NCBI RefSeq assembly: GCF_963169125.1
Contig: NC_084800.1
Span: 55,536,866 to 55,600,865, forward strand
From: Humulus lupulus
Lineage: Eukaryota; Streptophyta; Magnoliopsida; Rosales; Cannabaceae
Direction of reading: 5' to 3'
DNA length: 64,000 nucleotides
Shown here piece after piece: positions 44,450-55,945 of this stretch. Positions within the stretch are counted from its first letter, which is position 1, and each line of letters begins with the position of its first letter. The translations under genes were made by a program, and so were the position numbers. The notes below the pieces were generated by a model. That model was not told the DNA's origin. It saw only the letters and a program-made list of their open reading frames with translations, and made no database searches.

Positions 44450-45812
44450 ATATAACAACAACAAAATGAAAACAATGTGTATTATGCCGCCAATCACCAA
44501 AAAAAAAAACTATCTTAATATATTTTCGTTAAGAGTATTTTTGTCTTTGTAAAAAATATTGTTTGGACAAAAAAAGACATTGAACATTTTTGTAAGTTTT
44601 AAATAAGATAGAGTTATTTTTAGTTTTTTTTTTTAAATATAGCCTTAAATTTGGTGAAAAATTTTAATTGAGAGGACCAAAATAATAGTTATACTATATA
44701 ATATGAGTAATATTTGCGAAAATGTACATTCAAACGTTACACACGCCAATATGTGGCAAGTCTTTTTAATATAGTGTGTGATATCTCTTCTATATAAAAA
44801 GTGTGTAAATAATGAGAGTTTTTTGTTTTAACGGTTTGTTTTGTTAACTTTAACATAATATTTTAAATATTTAACAAAATATACATTTAAAACTAATTAG
44901 AAATAAATATTTCTTAATATTACCAATATACATTCAAATATTATAAAATATCATTATTATATCTATTTAATATAAGACTACATATATAATAATTATATTA
45001 ATATAAATTCAAATTCAAACGTTATATAATATCATTATTATAATAATATATAATACGAGACTAGATATTTAAAAATTATGTTAATATAAATTTAAATATT
45101 ATAAAATATTATTATGATAATAATATATAATCCTAATTTTTTTACTAATTATATTAACATGAATTCAAATATTATAAAATATTATTATAATAATATTTAA
45201 TACAAGAATAAATATTTAATACTTATATTAATATAAATTTTATTTTTATAAAATATCATTATAATAATACATAATACATGATCTTAATTTTTATTAGAAA
45301 AATTATAATTTATGTTTAAAAAAGTTATTATACTATATATATATATATTATAAAAAATTATAAATAATGTTTTGTTTTAATATTTTATTTAATATGTTTA
45401 TATCATTCTTTTATATATAATAATATTTATTTATTTAAAATTATATGATAATAAAACAAATTTAATATAAATTAATAATAAATTCTATAAATAAAGCACA
45501 TTACTTGTATCTATTAATTAATAAATATATATGATTAGTTTGAAATAACTTGACACATAAAAATATGTGTAATATTTATACATCATTACTCATATTTTAC
45601 CATATAATTACCATTTTTGTTCACTTTCCACGTATCATTATCAAATCAATAGTTATCTTGTACAACGTATAAAAAGCTACATACTTTGAATAATTCCGGA
45701 AACCCACCAAATCCAAATAATAGGTATGTACTACAAAAATGAAGAAAATATCTTTAAAGAATAAGGCAATATGTAATATTCTTATTTCTTAAAATCATCT
45801 TGTTACCATATT
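44450..45812. other. Very AT-rich DNA, no gene
   Basis: Mostly A/T with many TATTATAATAATA words. The segment 44790-44870 (CTATATAAAAAGTGTGTAA, AACTTTAACATAATATTTT) recurs in inverted orientation at about 54980-55070, so part of it is a dispersed repeat of unknown class. Confidence 0.45.
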
Positions 45813-46255
45813 AGAGTGTTGTTATTTAGCACCTGCCCAACACCACATGAGGTGGTACCACATGAGGTGACACTTATTAAATTCAAATAAATAGGACCCG
45901 ATATTAAATTACACCAACAGCGATATGCCACCTCCACTCGTGACGCATTCTTTTTTGGCATATCTAGCTCTTTTCACTTTTAAAAAAGACACGTTCTTAA
46001 ATTGTATGGTTTTTTTTTTATAGAATATGATGTGTATTTAATTTTAAATATATATATTTTAAGTGGTAGTCCTATCACACTTTTAATAGAGAGAGATTAA
46101 TAAAACATTATAGTATTTAAAATAGAGAAATGTTAAGGGGTATATTGTGCCCAACACCACAAGAATATAATATATCGTGTAATTCAATATAACCAACTAT
46201 AGGATGTAACCTTATGTGGTGTTTAGCACCTTAATATCCTAAATAACAACATTCT
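45813..46255. mobile_element. MITE-like inverted repeat upstream of the glucanase gene
   Basis: The left end AGAGTGTTGTTATTTAG matches the right end CTAAATAACAACATTCT (46239-46255) in inverted orientation with one mismatch. GCCCAACACCACA and TGTGGTGTTTAGCACC form further inverted or direct pairs inside. About 443 bp with no coding capacity. A clean target-site duplication was not found, and two overlapping elements are possible. Confidence 0.5.
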
Positions 46256-46319
46256 ATAAAAATATCCTGTGCAATTTGAATGCATACCATATACCCAAAA
46301 TTTCACATGAACATTATGC

Positions 46320-46327
46320 TATAAATA
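46320..46327 (+). promoter_or_regulatory. TATA box of the glucanase gene
   Basis: TATAAATA lies 84 bp upstream of the ATG at 46411, which leaves a 5' leader of about 50-60 bases. Confidence 0.7.
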
Positions 46328-46410
46328 CACCATAAAACAAGCCCATTACCCACTCATTCCAAAACCCTACTCATATTCACTACTCTTTCTCAATAACCAT
46401 AGTCAAAGCC

Positions 46411-47670
46411 ATGGCGACAGTAGTACTACTATCGCAGCTACTTCTAGCCAAGACAGCACTACTTCTCTCCATCATAGTCATCATCTTCAACCAGTTCGGC
46501 GAGGCGAAAGACATTGATATCGGCGTAAACTATGGTATGCAAGGCAACAACCTGCCTCCGGCGGCGGATGTTATCAACCTTTACAAACAAAACGGCGTAA
46601 CGAAACTCAGGCTCTTCGATCCCGTTCCGGCCGCACTCGAAGCCCTTAGAGGCAGCCAAATCGAGGTCACTCTCGATCTCCGGAACCAGGATCTCCCTAT
46701 CTTCGCTTCCAGCCGCCCAGCCCTGGATCAATGGTTCGCCCAAAACGTCGAGCCCTACCTAAACGACATCCAATTCCCATATCTTGTCGTTGCAAACGAG
46801 GTTATCCCTGGCGACCTTGGTCGGTACGTTTTGCCCGTCATGGAGTCCTTACAAGATATTCTCAATAGTAAGAACCTTCACGGAATAAAAATCTCCACCA
46901 CCATCCCCGGCTCCGCGTTGTCGACCTCTTATCCTCCGTCGCTCGGCCAATTCTCGCCCCAGGCGGCCGCGGATATAAAAGGTGTTCTGAGGTGAGCATA
47001 TCGATATTCATATATACATTACGTACGTAAATAATATTGTGGCGCATATGGTCGAAAAATCAATTTGTTCCAGACTTGTACATGCCTACGCGTAAATAAC
47101 TTAATAGTAATTACAATCACATATTCATATTCCAGGTATTAATAATAATTATATTTATACATATATAAACTAAGTTATTATATCATCATCTTCATCAGTT
47201 TCTTATCGCAACAAGGATCGCCGCTGATGATCAATGTGTACCCATACTTCGCTTACGCGTCGGACCCATTGAACGTTAGGCTGGACTACGCGCAGTTCAC
47301 TGCGACAGACGTGGTGGTTCAGGACGGTCCCTATGGTTACCGCAACCTGTTCGACGCCATGGTCGACTCTTTCGTCGCCGCCATGGAGGTAGAAGGCGTG
47401 TCCGATGTCGACCTCGTAGTATCCGAGAGCGGTTGGCCATCGGCCGGGAACGGTCAGTATACGACGAATGATCTGGCGTCCACCTACAACACGAACTTCA
47501 TCAAACATATCACGTCAGGAGTTGGGACCCCAAGACGGCCTAATAAGTACATGGAAGGCTTTGTTTTCGCCATGTTTAATGAGAATCTTAAGACTGAAGG
47601 GGTAGAGCAGAATTTTGGGCTATTTAATCCTGATATGTCCCCTGTTTATCCTGTTTTCGATAACCTCTAA
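46411..47670 (+). CDS. Glucan endo-1,3-beta-glucosidase (GH17), two exons
   Basis: Exons 46411-46991 and 47199-47670 join to a 350-residue protein, the usual size of plant GH17 beta-1,3-glucanases (PR-2 type). The enzyme hydrolyses 1,3-beta-glucan (callose, fungal wall glucan). Residues 1-32 form a secretion signal (hydrophobic KTALLLSIIVIIF, then GEA before DIDIGVNYG), so it acts in the apoplast or vacuole. Family landmarks: IGVNYGMQGNNLPPA at the start, KLRLFDP, the acid/base Glu in VVANEV, the nucleophile Glu in VVSESGWPSAG, and FVFAMFNENLK with NFGLFNPD near the end. Both catalytic Glu are present and there is no stop or frameshift, so it looks functional. The coding sequence is much richer in G+C than its flanks. 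No vacuolar C-terminal extension is seen. It is isolated among transposons; no neighbouring gene of related function is in the window. Confidence 0.93.
46992..47198 (+). other. Intron of the glucanase gene
   Basis: GTGAGC...TTCATCAG, 207 bp, phase 2, between GVL and FLSQQG (codon AG|T, Ser). Skipping it is required to keep the GH17 frame. Many family members carry their single intron in the signal-peptide region instead. Confidence 0.9.
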
Positions 47671-47748
47671 ATCAAATTATTATTATTATTATTTTGTTAT
47701 TCTTTTAGTAGGATTATGTACAGAGATCATTATAAATTATAATGTCTC

Positions 47749-47754
47749 AATAAA
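47749..47754 (+). terminator. Polyadenylation signal-like AATAAA
   Basis: AATAAA lies 79 bp after the stop codon, in T-rich DNA typical of a plant 3' end. Confidence 0.5.
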
Positions 47755-48018
47755 AATTAAATGGATAATCTTTTTTTTTCTTCTTCTTGATATATATATT
47801 TAATTGTTGAGAATTTGAGAAAATATATAAGAACATTAAAAGATTAAGTATAATTAACTAACACCTTTGTTTATATATGTTTGTTATAATTATATAATGA
47901 ACACAACAACAAACCAGAAAATAGAATATGATACTTATATATGATCGAGTGTGTTGCGTGGAGGAAGCGAGAGAAACCGGGTTGAAAGAATTTATTAATA
48001 AAAGGAATTTACTCTTTT
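47755..48018. other. Spacer downstream of the glucanase gene; nothing recognised
   Basis: AT-rich sequence without open frames or repeat boundaries. Confidence 0.4.
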
Positions 48019-48336
48019 GGTATTCTATATTTTTTTGTTGAAATTATCATTTTGTTACTTTTTGTTTTCAATAATACTCATATGATACTTGTATTTTAAA
48101 TTATACATATTTAATACACTAGATTTTTTTATCAATATGATCAAACTGCCATCAGTTATATGTAATTAAGTAATTAAATTTAAATTTAGAACTTACATAA
48201 TTGACAACAATTAAATTGGTAAAATTTTATTAATTAAATTTGAGTTTAGAGTACTAAATATGTACGATTTTATAATACAAGGTATTATTGAAAACAAAAG
48301 GTATCAAAATAATATTTTGCAAAAACACAGAGTACT
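48019..48336. mobile_element. Fold-back MITE-like element
   Basis: The left arm (48019-48120; TTTTTGTTTTCAATAATAC, TTATACATATTTAATACAC) is matched in inverted orientation by the right arm (about 48240-48336; GTATTATTGAAAACAAAAGG, AGTACTAAATATGTACG). Arms of nearly 100 bp with moderate divergence around an A/T-rich middle. The edges are approximate. Confidence 0.6.
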
Positions 48337-48694
48337 AAATGATTACCTACCTATTAATAAATAACTATTTTGATGCGTGGAATTAATTAAGACATGATAA
48401 GAATTACCTTAACAATTTGGAATTAAAATAAATATCCAGCTCCACAAATATTTCCATTCGTGGGGGGATTAGTACTTATCTCTTTAAAAAATAGTCAAGT
48501 TTCTGTTCCAAACCACAATTTCCTGTCCCCAATTTTCATTTGGAAAAAAATCTGCCGTTCCTAATTACTGTCTCTTCTACGTCCTACTAATTATTTTAAA
48601 ATAATTCATTTATTTATAGTATTAATACAATTAGGAAAATAGAAAATTGTAAATAATTTAAATATATATAAAATAAATAAATGAAATGTCTTAA
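48337..48694. other. AT-rich spacer, no gene
   Basis: Nothing recognised. The TAA at 48692-48694 is the target-site copy of the CACTA element. Confidence 0.4.
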
Positions 48695-48709
48695 CACTAC
48701 AAAAAAAAA

Positions 48710-48850
48710 AGATATACCGATAACACTATACCGAGAACACGTTCTCGGTAAAGATAATTTAGAACCGCGCCATATTTACGCGGTTTTTTCATTTTAGTTT
48801 CTGTACCGAGGACCCTATACCGAGAACATGTTCTCGATATAGGGTCTTTT
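48710..48850. repeat. Left subterminal repeats of the CACTA element
   Basis: ACCGAGAACACGTTCTCGGT at 48730-48749 is a near-perfect palindrome. CCGAGAACATGTTCTCGA follows near 48820. Subterminal repeats of this kind are transposase-binding sites in En/Spm. Confidence 0.8.
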
Positions 48851-49358
48851 TAATCTTCATCTTCCCCAAACAGAGAGCTCATTCTCTCTGAAACGGAAAA
48901 AAAAACCCTCCGTTTTCTCCGCCCCCTTTTTCATTTTTTCGGTGTTTCGGCCCCCAAAAGCTTTGGTTTTGGTCAAATCTTCCCTTCCAAAGAAGATTTA
49001 GGTAGCTATAAGGTCTATTAAGGTATACATTTATATATATTTCAGTTTTTTTTTTGTATAAATTTATCAATTTTTTTTCTTCTGTTTTGGTCTTCTTTAA
49101 TGAGATTTTTGTTTGTTTATTTTCAGGTTTTGCATTGTTTACAAGCGGTTTTACAGGTATTTCGCATTTTCTTTGTAATTTTTTGGTTTTTTTTTTTATA
49201 TTTTTTGCATAAATATATTTGGGGTTTTATGTATAATTTGTTTAATATTGTTAATATATTGTTATTTTTCATATTATATATATAATTTCTGATTATGTAT
49301 TTTAAATAGGTAAGAATAATAATTAGTAATGAAAATTAGTTAAAAGTTTAGTGATATC

Positions 49359-50153
49359 TGTTGACGCCGTTTTTCGTCAACAGATAAAAGAAGAGAGCAC
49401 GTAAACAATTAAAGACAATAGCTAAAACAAACAAACGAATCAGACACACGGTTTTTACGTGGTTCAGCAGTTAAATCTGCCTAGTCCACGAGTCTCTGTT
49501 ATTAATCTCAGGATTATCTCTGAACAATTCTCTAGCATGAATTTTCCAGAGTTTTCTCTCAAGAATCAGAAATTCGGTCATTTACAATGGTGCATGACTT
49601 CTCTATTTATAGAGAAGGATGCAGAATACTATCCCACATATTTTGGGTAGTTACTCTTTTGTGAATAAAAATAAATGGCTTTAAATGCCAATAATCAGAT
49701 ATATAAGGAAACGTTCCCCAAAGATCAGGAAACGCATAACTGACTAAATAATATCCCACAATTCTTGGGGATTTACATCAATAAATGAGGATTACATCCC
49801 GTATCTACAATACCTGTAGATATTCAAAGTGATCATAGCGTATCTCCAAGGCTTCAGCATCTAAGGTTTCACGTCATTGTGCGAGCCACTGACATCTCCC
49901 GAGCTAACATTGCTTTCGAGATAGCATATCGAGCTCGAGATCCCTGCTCCGAGGTTGTTCCTGAAGATGAGGGGCTCTCAGAGCTATCTTTCGAGATCGA
50001 GATCATTTCGAGGTCACCATATTCGAGGTCTGTATCATACTTTGCAGGCTCCGATTTACAATCGTAGAGCATACCCTAACCCTTACGAGACCATTTAATG
50101 CAAACTCAGCTTTCGAGGTCATATTTGCTATGGCTCGAAATCTGGGTATAACA
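49359..50153 (-). mobile_element. Solo LTR of Tat2 subfamily, 795 bp, reverse
   Basis: The plus strand runs TGTTGACGCCG to GGGTATAACA with a perfect duplication ATATC (49354-49358, 50154-50158). Its reverse complement matches the 5' LTR of Tat2 (55106-55897) along its whole length, including the palindromic TATA region CTCTATTTATAGAGAAGG. No internal sequence remains. Confidence 0.93.
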
Positions 50154-50158
50154 ATATC

Positions 50159-51456
50159 CAATTTAGAGGAAATAATGTTGTGTAGTATTTTAGTAAAATA
50201 CATATATAGTTTTAGGATTTAGTTAGTGTAATCATATGGATAAATAATTAATTTATTAGTATGAAAATTTATTAATTTAATAGTTTATTTTTTAGGTATA
50301 TAATTTGACTTTTAGTTATAAAAATATGTTTGTATGAAAATATAATATTTGAGTGTTTGTTTTTTAGATTGGGTTAAATAATTTTAGTGTTAGATTATTA
50401 GATTTGGTTAATAAATTTTGATTATTAGAGTGAGTTTTGTTTATTTAATTTGAATTTTGTTGTTGTTATTAATTTTTTTATTCTTAGTGTTGATGAATAT
50501 TGATGCTTTGTTTTTGTTGTTAATTTTTAGTAGAATTATGATATTTTAAATAGAGAATTGAATAATTAATAAAATTTAGAGTAATAATTATAAATTATAT
50601 AGTCATTTACAATGTATTTGTATTGCTTTGTGTATGTTCTGCGACTGGATATTTTTTTATGTGTTATTTGCAGGTTTTTAAATTTTGGGATATATGAAAA
50701 TACAGTCGTTATGCTGCCCAATTTTTTATAGAATTCAAAGTACTCAATAAAATTTCTAATTTAAGAAATAGTGAATTGATAAGTTGTATAATATATTTTT
50801 AATTATGATTAAATAAAATTAACAATAATATTATGCAACCAAATTTTAATAAAAATAAACATTAATCTTGAAATTTTATTTAAATAAGTAATAAATCTTA
50901 AAGTAATTATAACGATTTAAACAAATCTTAAAAATTTGTGTAAATTTATAAAACTATTCAATAAAGCATAAGTAAAATATGTTATTTAATAAATACTGAA
51001 TTAATATGTAAAAATAAAATTAACAATTATATTATTAGGAAACCAATTTTAAACACAATGTTAATCATTATTAAAATTAAAATTAATATTTGAAGTTAGA
51101 AAAAATAAGTCAAATTTAAATAATTTTAATAATATTTACACTGAAATATATTATAGTTAGATATCATAAAACAACATAATTAACTTCAAAGAGCATAAGA
51201 CATTAAAAAAAACATATTTAATTTTATTTTCTTTTTTCTTTGGTAATAAGAAATTATTACCAAAGATATGATAGTATTATTATCACCTAGTGATAATATT
51301 ATATTTTTTTAGTGTTCATCACAAGAAGCCTTAGACCCGTTCAGAGAGTGTGAGTCATTGAAGACTCTTACATTTGCCTCTCTCTGAATTAGGACACATA
51401 CACAAATTGATTGTAAGTTTGATGATTAGTGTTCCGTGCAGTGCTACATTCATACA
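50159..51456. other. AT-rich CACTA interior, no gene
   Basis: No coding potential. Probably intronic or degraded interior of the CACTA element upstream of its transposase gene. Confidence 0.5.
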
Positions 51457-52701
51457 ATGTCGATCGACAAGAGCTGGATTAATTTGACAGATCGATTATC
51501 CGATGAGTATGAGGCTGGTGTGATGGATTTTCTCTAGAGAGCTTGGCAGTGCGTTGACTCAAGGGGATTGGTGAAATGTCCGTGTAGGAGGTGTGTCAAC
51601 GTTGAATTTCAGACGATTGATGTATTAGAAAATCATCTCTTTGTAAATGGTTTTCTACGGAAATATACCAATTGACATTGGCATGGAGAGGATGAAATAA
51701 TACCAATGAGGAAAGTGATAGATCAAAATGATGAAGATGAAATGATGGATGTTCTCAATGATCTTATGCAAAATGACAATGATGAATATGAAGAGAATGA
51801 GCGCGATCAAGAGATACCTACAACAAACTACAGGGGTGGGCAACATTATAACGATTTGTTTGCTGAGATCGAGGCTCCATTATTCCGGGTGTCAAAATTA
51901 CACATCATTGAATTTCTTAGTGAAGTTAATGCATTTCAAAGTGTTGGGCAAAATTCCCAACAAAATGTTTGATGGAATGCTGGGGTTGTTACATGATGCA
52001 TTTCCAGCCCCAAATAAGCTTCCAAAATCGCATTATGCAGTGAAAAGGTTGTTGTGGAAACTTAGATTGGGCTACAAGTCAATCCATGCTGCAAGCATGA
52101 TTGCGCACTGTTTTGGAAAGAACATTCTGGAAAAAGCAAATGTCCTGTTTGTGGGGAGGGTCGATGGGTGGACAAGAACACCAAGGGAAAGAAAGTGCCT
52201 CATAAAGTGATGCGTTATTTTCCTTTAACCCCTAGGTTAATGCAAAAATATGCATCGAGGCACATTGCTCAACATATGAGATGGCATCACGAGCAACGTA
52301 TAAAAGAAGATGGTGTATTGCGTCATCCTGCTGATGGGAAAGCTTGGAAGGACTTTGACCGAAATAATCCAACATTTGCAATGGAACCCAGGAATGTGCG
52401 GCTTGGATTGGCTGCAGATGGATTCAATCCCTTTGATAATATGAGTCTTTCTTATAGTATGTGGCCGGTTGTGTTGACGACATATAACTTGCCACCATGG
52501 TTGTGCATGAGAGAAATAACTAACTTCATGTTGAGCTTATTAATTCTGGGACCTCATTCGCCAGGAAAAGATTTTGATGTTTTCTTAAGACCATTGATTG
52601 ATGAGTTAAAAGAATTATGGGTGACCGGTGTACAGACTCGAGATGCAGTCGATGGCCCACCACCACCCGATGATCCCGATGTTGGAGCACCGACTCAGTA
52701 G
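51457..52701 (+). pseudogene. CACTA transposase gene, frameshifted and C-terminally deleted
   Basis: ATG at 51457 begins MSIDKSWINLTDRLSDEYE with KCPCRRC, the N-terminal transposase-associated domain (PF13963-like). TAG at 51535-51537 and TGA near 51672 interrupt it. An acidic linker follows, then a frameshift near 51940, then DAFPAPNKLPKSHY. From 52168 the frame carries KVMRYFPLTPRLMQKYASRH, DGKAWKDFDRNNPTFAMEPR and NVRLGLAADGFNPF with SYSMWPVVL and NLPPWLCM, the start of the CACTA transposase core (PF02992-like). The core stops at DELKELWVTGVQTRDAVDG and joins at once to an acidic, Pro-rich tail ending at 52701. The catalytic C-terminal half is therefore missing; the tail is probably the end of another reading frame brought in by a deletion. 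Confidence 0.85.
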
Positions 52702-52914
52702 GAGTTATGTATGAATTTTATTACAATGGACTATTACATTATCATGTTTAAGACAACTCTTTATTTTGATTCAGCAAACATACTCTTATGTTTTTTTTAT
52801 TTATATGTTTAATATAAGTGTTTTAATTTTATTCTATTTTTTATATTTAATTCAAATTAAATAAATAAATAAGGGAATAAATATTACAAATAAAAAAAAA
52901 AATTGGTTTAGTCT

Positions 52915-53170
52915 CTATCGAGGACATTGTCCTCGGTATATACCATTAAGATGACAAATTGGGGTTGGTTGTGCCGAGGACATTTTTCACTCTATACCGA
53001 GGACATTGTCCTCGGTACAACCTATACCGAGAACATCTTGATTGTCGTCGGTAGAAGTTTTGTTCTACCGACGCGGATTTACCGAGGACGTTATGCCAAC
53101 GATATGGTCTCGGTATAGGCTATACCGAGAACATTTAAGCTTATACCGATGACATTTGTTCTCGGTATAG
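52915..53170. repeat. Right subterminal repeats of the CACTA element
   Basis: CGAGGACATTGTCCTCGGTA-type and TATACCGAGAACA units occur at least six times in both orientations before the right terminus. Confidence 0.8.
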
Positions 53171-53191
53171 GCTTTGTTTTTTGTAGTGTAA

Positions 53192-54495
53192 AATAATTAG
53201 TGGGACATGGAGGAGACAGAAAATTTGGGTATAGGTGATTTTTTTTCCCCATAATTCGTTTTATCAATGAAAAAAGTAATCTTAATTCAATCCAATGTAC
53301 TACAACAAATTACAATGTAGGCTTTCTCTCATACTTAGACAACCATTAAACAGAAAGAAAAAAAATGCTAAATATTAAAAAAAAAAAAAAAAGACCGAGT
53401 ATTATAGAGGAAGACAAATGATATGGTTAAAGTTTAGAATAAGGCATAGCACAAAATCATTAAAAATATTTTAGTACTAAAATACAAAATTATTTTTAAT
53501 ATCCTTTATCATAAAAGGTTTAATCTTTGGGCACGGAGGTAGAAAATTAGTCCAAAGAGGCCAAACTGTAACAGAAAATTTAAGGGGGGCCAATATATAA
53601 TTTTTTTTAAATTATAAAAATATAATAAAAAAATTTGGAAAAAAATATTCCCAAAATTAATTTATATGTTTTTTTTCATGTTCCTCGATTCATTTTGTAG
53701 GATTGTTCTTTTTTTTTTTTTTTTTTTTAATATGCTTATTGAAATTGTAATATATGGCATATTCTACTCCACTACCAACGAAGTCTTTGCTTTGCATTGC
53801 ATAAGATAAGGATTATGAAATTTTTACTATTTTATAAAATTTAAGTTCATATCTTATTTGCTGTATTGAAATAAAGAATGGTATGAATTCATATGCTCTT
53901 AGCCAACAAGATATAGCGCTCAAATTATGAACCATATGTTATCGTGTAACTTTTGCAGGTCAAGAGAGGAAGCACTGTATATTCGGGAGCTTAGCCCCTA
54001 ATGGGGGCGGGGACGGGAATGTTTTCCGGGGCCGGGGGCGGCACTCCCCGTCCCCGATTAGTTTCATGTATATATATATATATATATATATAGGCATTCT
54101 CTTCTCCATTTGTAATATACTTTTTTCTTTTTCTTTTTTTGGTGTTTTTGTTCTTTTTCAGTTTTCTTGATTTTGGTTAAATCCTTGTGAGTTAGTGTTT
54201 AGTTATTCTGATTGTTATCAATCTCATGGTCTATCACTGTAAAAGTTATGTTAGAAACAGGGGGCACAGTAACAGTGAAGATAATACATATATACGAACT
54301 TATTAGGAAGATAAACTATATTAATAAAATTACTGTTATGACTTGAGAAGTTTTTGATGTCAGGTGATAGTCGAAGAAAGAAGAAGAAGAAATGGAGATG
54401 GAGTCTGTGAGTAATCCCTGGTGTGGTTTAAAGAAAGAACTTATTATCTGCAATATATATACGTATATATATTTGATGGCAGAGATGAATGACTG

Positions 54496-54529
<34 letters not shown>

Positions 54530-55105
54530 TAGGTCATGTTTTTTAAAATTCTAAAAATATTTTCTATACTTTTAAAATTCCAATTACTACCTAAAAAAAT
54601 AAATTTTCACATAAACTTATCTAATAAAAAAAATGATAATTATGTTTTTATTATTTTTAAATAAATATAATTTAATTATTTAAATTATCATAAAATATCT
54701 TAAAAAGATCATATTTTAATTTTTTTTTAAGTTTATGTTTGTTTTAGTTTTTAAATTTGTCAGTGGCAACAAAAGATTATACATGACAAGTTTAATATAA
54801 TATTAAATTTAGATTTGATTAAATTTTATTTAAGTTGTAAAATATATAATTTTATTATTTTTAAATAATTATTAATGTAAAATATCTCAAAAATATCATA
54901 TTTTAATTTGTTCAATTATTCATTTATTTAATTTTATTTAAGTTTAAGTCATGTTTACAATCTACCATTAAATATAAAAATATTCTGTTAAAGTTAAAAG
55001 AAAATAAATAAAAAATCATTAAAACTAAGAATTTCCGTTACCTACACACTTTTTATATAAAAAAGATGACTGATGTAAGAAGGGTGCCTAAACTTAAATC
55101 ATTGA
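53192..55105. other. AT-rich spacer with microsatellites and a GC-rich patch; no gene
   Basis: Contains a poly-T run near 53709-53728, a GC-rich patch at about 53998-54058 (GGGGGCGGGGACGGG and CGGGGCCGGGGGCGGC), (TA)n at 54069-54092 and (AT)n at about 54499-54528. 54980-55070 is an inverted relative of 44790-44870. 55101-55105 (ATTGA) is the presumed left target-site copy of Tat2. No coding region is supported. Confidence 0.5.
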
Positions 55106-55897
55106 TGTTATACCCAGATTTCGAGCCATAGTAAATATGACCTCGAAAGCTGAGTTCGCAACAAATGGTCTCGTGAGGATTAGAGTGATCTAGGATTGTA
55201 AGTCGAGCCTGCAAAGTATGATGTATGATCTCGAATGCGGTGATCTCGAAATGACCTCGATCTCGAAAGGTAGCTCCGAGAACACCTTCATCTTTAGGAA
55301 CTTCGGAGCATGGTTCTTGAGCTCGATATCCCATCTCGAAAGAAACGTTAGCTCGGGAGATGTCAGTGGCTCGCACAATGACATGAGACCAGAAGTGCTG
55401 GAGCCTTGAAGATACGCTATAACCACCTTGAGTACCTACAAGTATAATAACTATGAGATGTAGCCCTCATTAATTGATGTAAATCCCCAAGAATTGGGGG
55501 ATATTATTTAATACAGTTATACGCCCCCTGATCTTTGGGGAACGTTTCCTTTAATATTTGATTATTGGCATTTAAAACCATTTATTTGTATTCACAAAAG
55601 AGTAACTACCCAAAATATGTGGGATAGTATTCTGCATCCTTCTCTATAAATAGAGAAGGCATGCACCATTGTAAAGGACCGAAATTCTGATCCTTGAGAG
55701 AAAACTCTGGAGAATTCTTGCTAAAGAATTGTTCAGAGATAATCTTGAGGTTAATAACAGTGACTCGTGGACTAGGCAGATTTAACTGCTGAACCACGTA
55801 AAAAACCGTGTTTGATTCGTTTGTTTATTTTTGGCCATTGTCTTAAATTGTTTACGTGCTCTCTTCTTTTATCTGCTGACGAAAAACGGCGTCAACA
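55106..55897 (+). repeat. 5' LTR of Tat2
   Basis: Begins TGTTATACCCAG and ends GGCGTCAACA, 792 bp. CCTTCTCTAT-AA-ATAGAGAAGG at 55638-55659 is a perfect 10-bp palindrome centred on the TATA box. It matches the solo LTR at 49359-50153. Confidence 0.93.
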
Positions 55898-55898
55898 G

Positions 55899-55918
55899 TT
55901 TGGTGCTTTCATTGAGAG
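55899..55918 (+). other. Primer-binding site of Tat2
   Basis: TTTGGTGCTTTCATTGAGAG one base after the LTR, identical to Tat1; the tRNA was not identified with certainty (Thr possible). Confidence 0.7.
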
Positions 55919-55945
55919 CCTTAAGCATTCATCCCTGAGAGATTC

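Larger units (their letters stand above)
48695..53188 (+). mobile_element. CACTA (En/Spm-type) transposon, internally deleted
   Basis: Begins CACTACAAAAAAAA and ends TTTTTTGTAGTG, flanked by the 3-bp duplication TAA (48692-48694, 53189-53191), all diagnostic of CACTA elements. TATACCGAGAAC and CCGAGGACATTGTCCTCGG repeats cluster in both ends (48710-48850, 52915-53170). Inside are a decayed transposase gene lacking its catalytic half and a solo LTR (49359-50153). About 3.7 kb without the LTR, far shorter than autonomous plant CACTA elements, so it would need transposase from elsewhere. Confidence 0.93.

Noticed and set aside
53998..54058. GC-rich GGGGCGGGG patch as a CpG island promoter
   Set aside because: It is short, isolated and resembles G-rich subterminal sequence of plant transposons; no gene follows.
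54069..54528. (TA)n and (AT)n runs as regulatory signals
   Set aside because: They are simple microsatellites with no supporting context.
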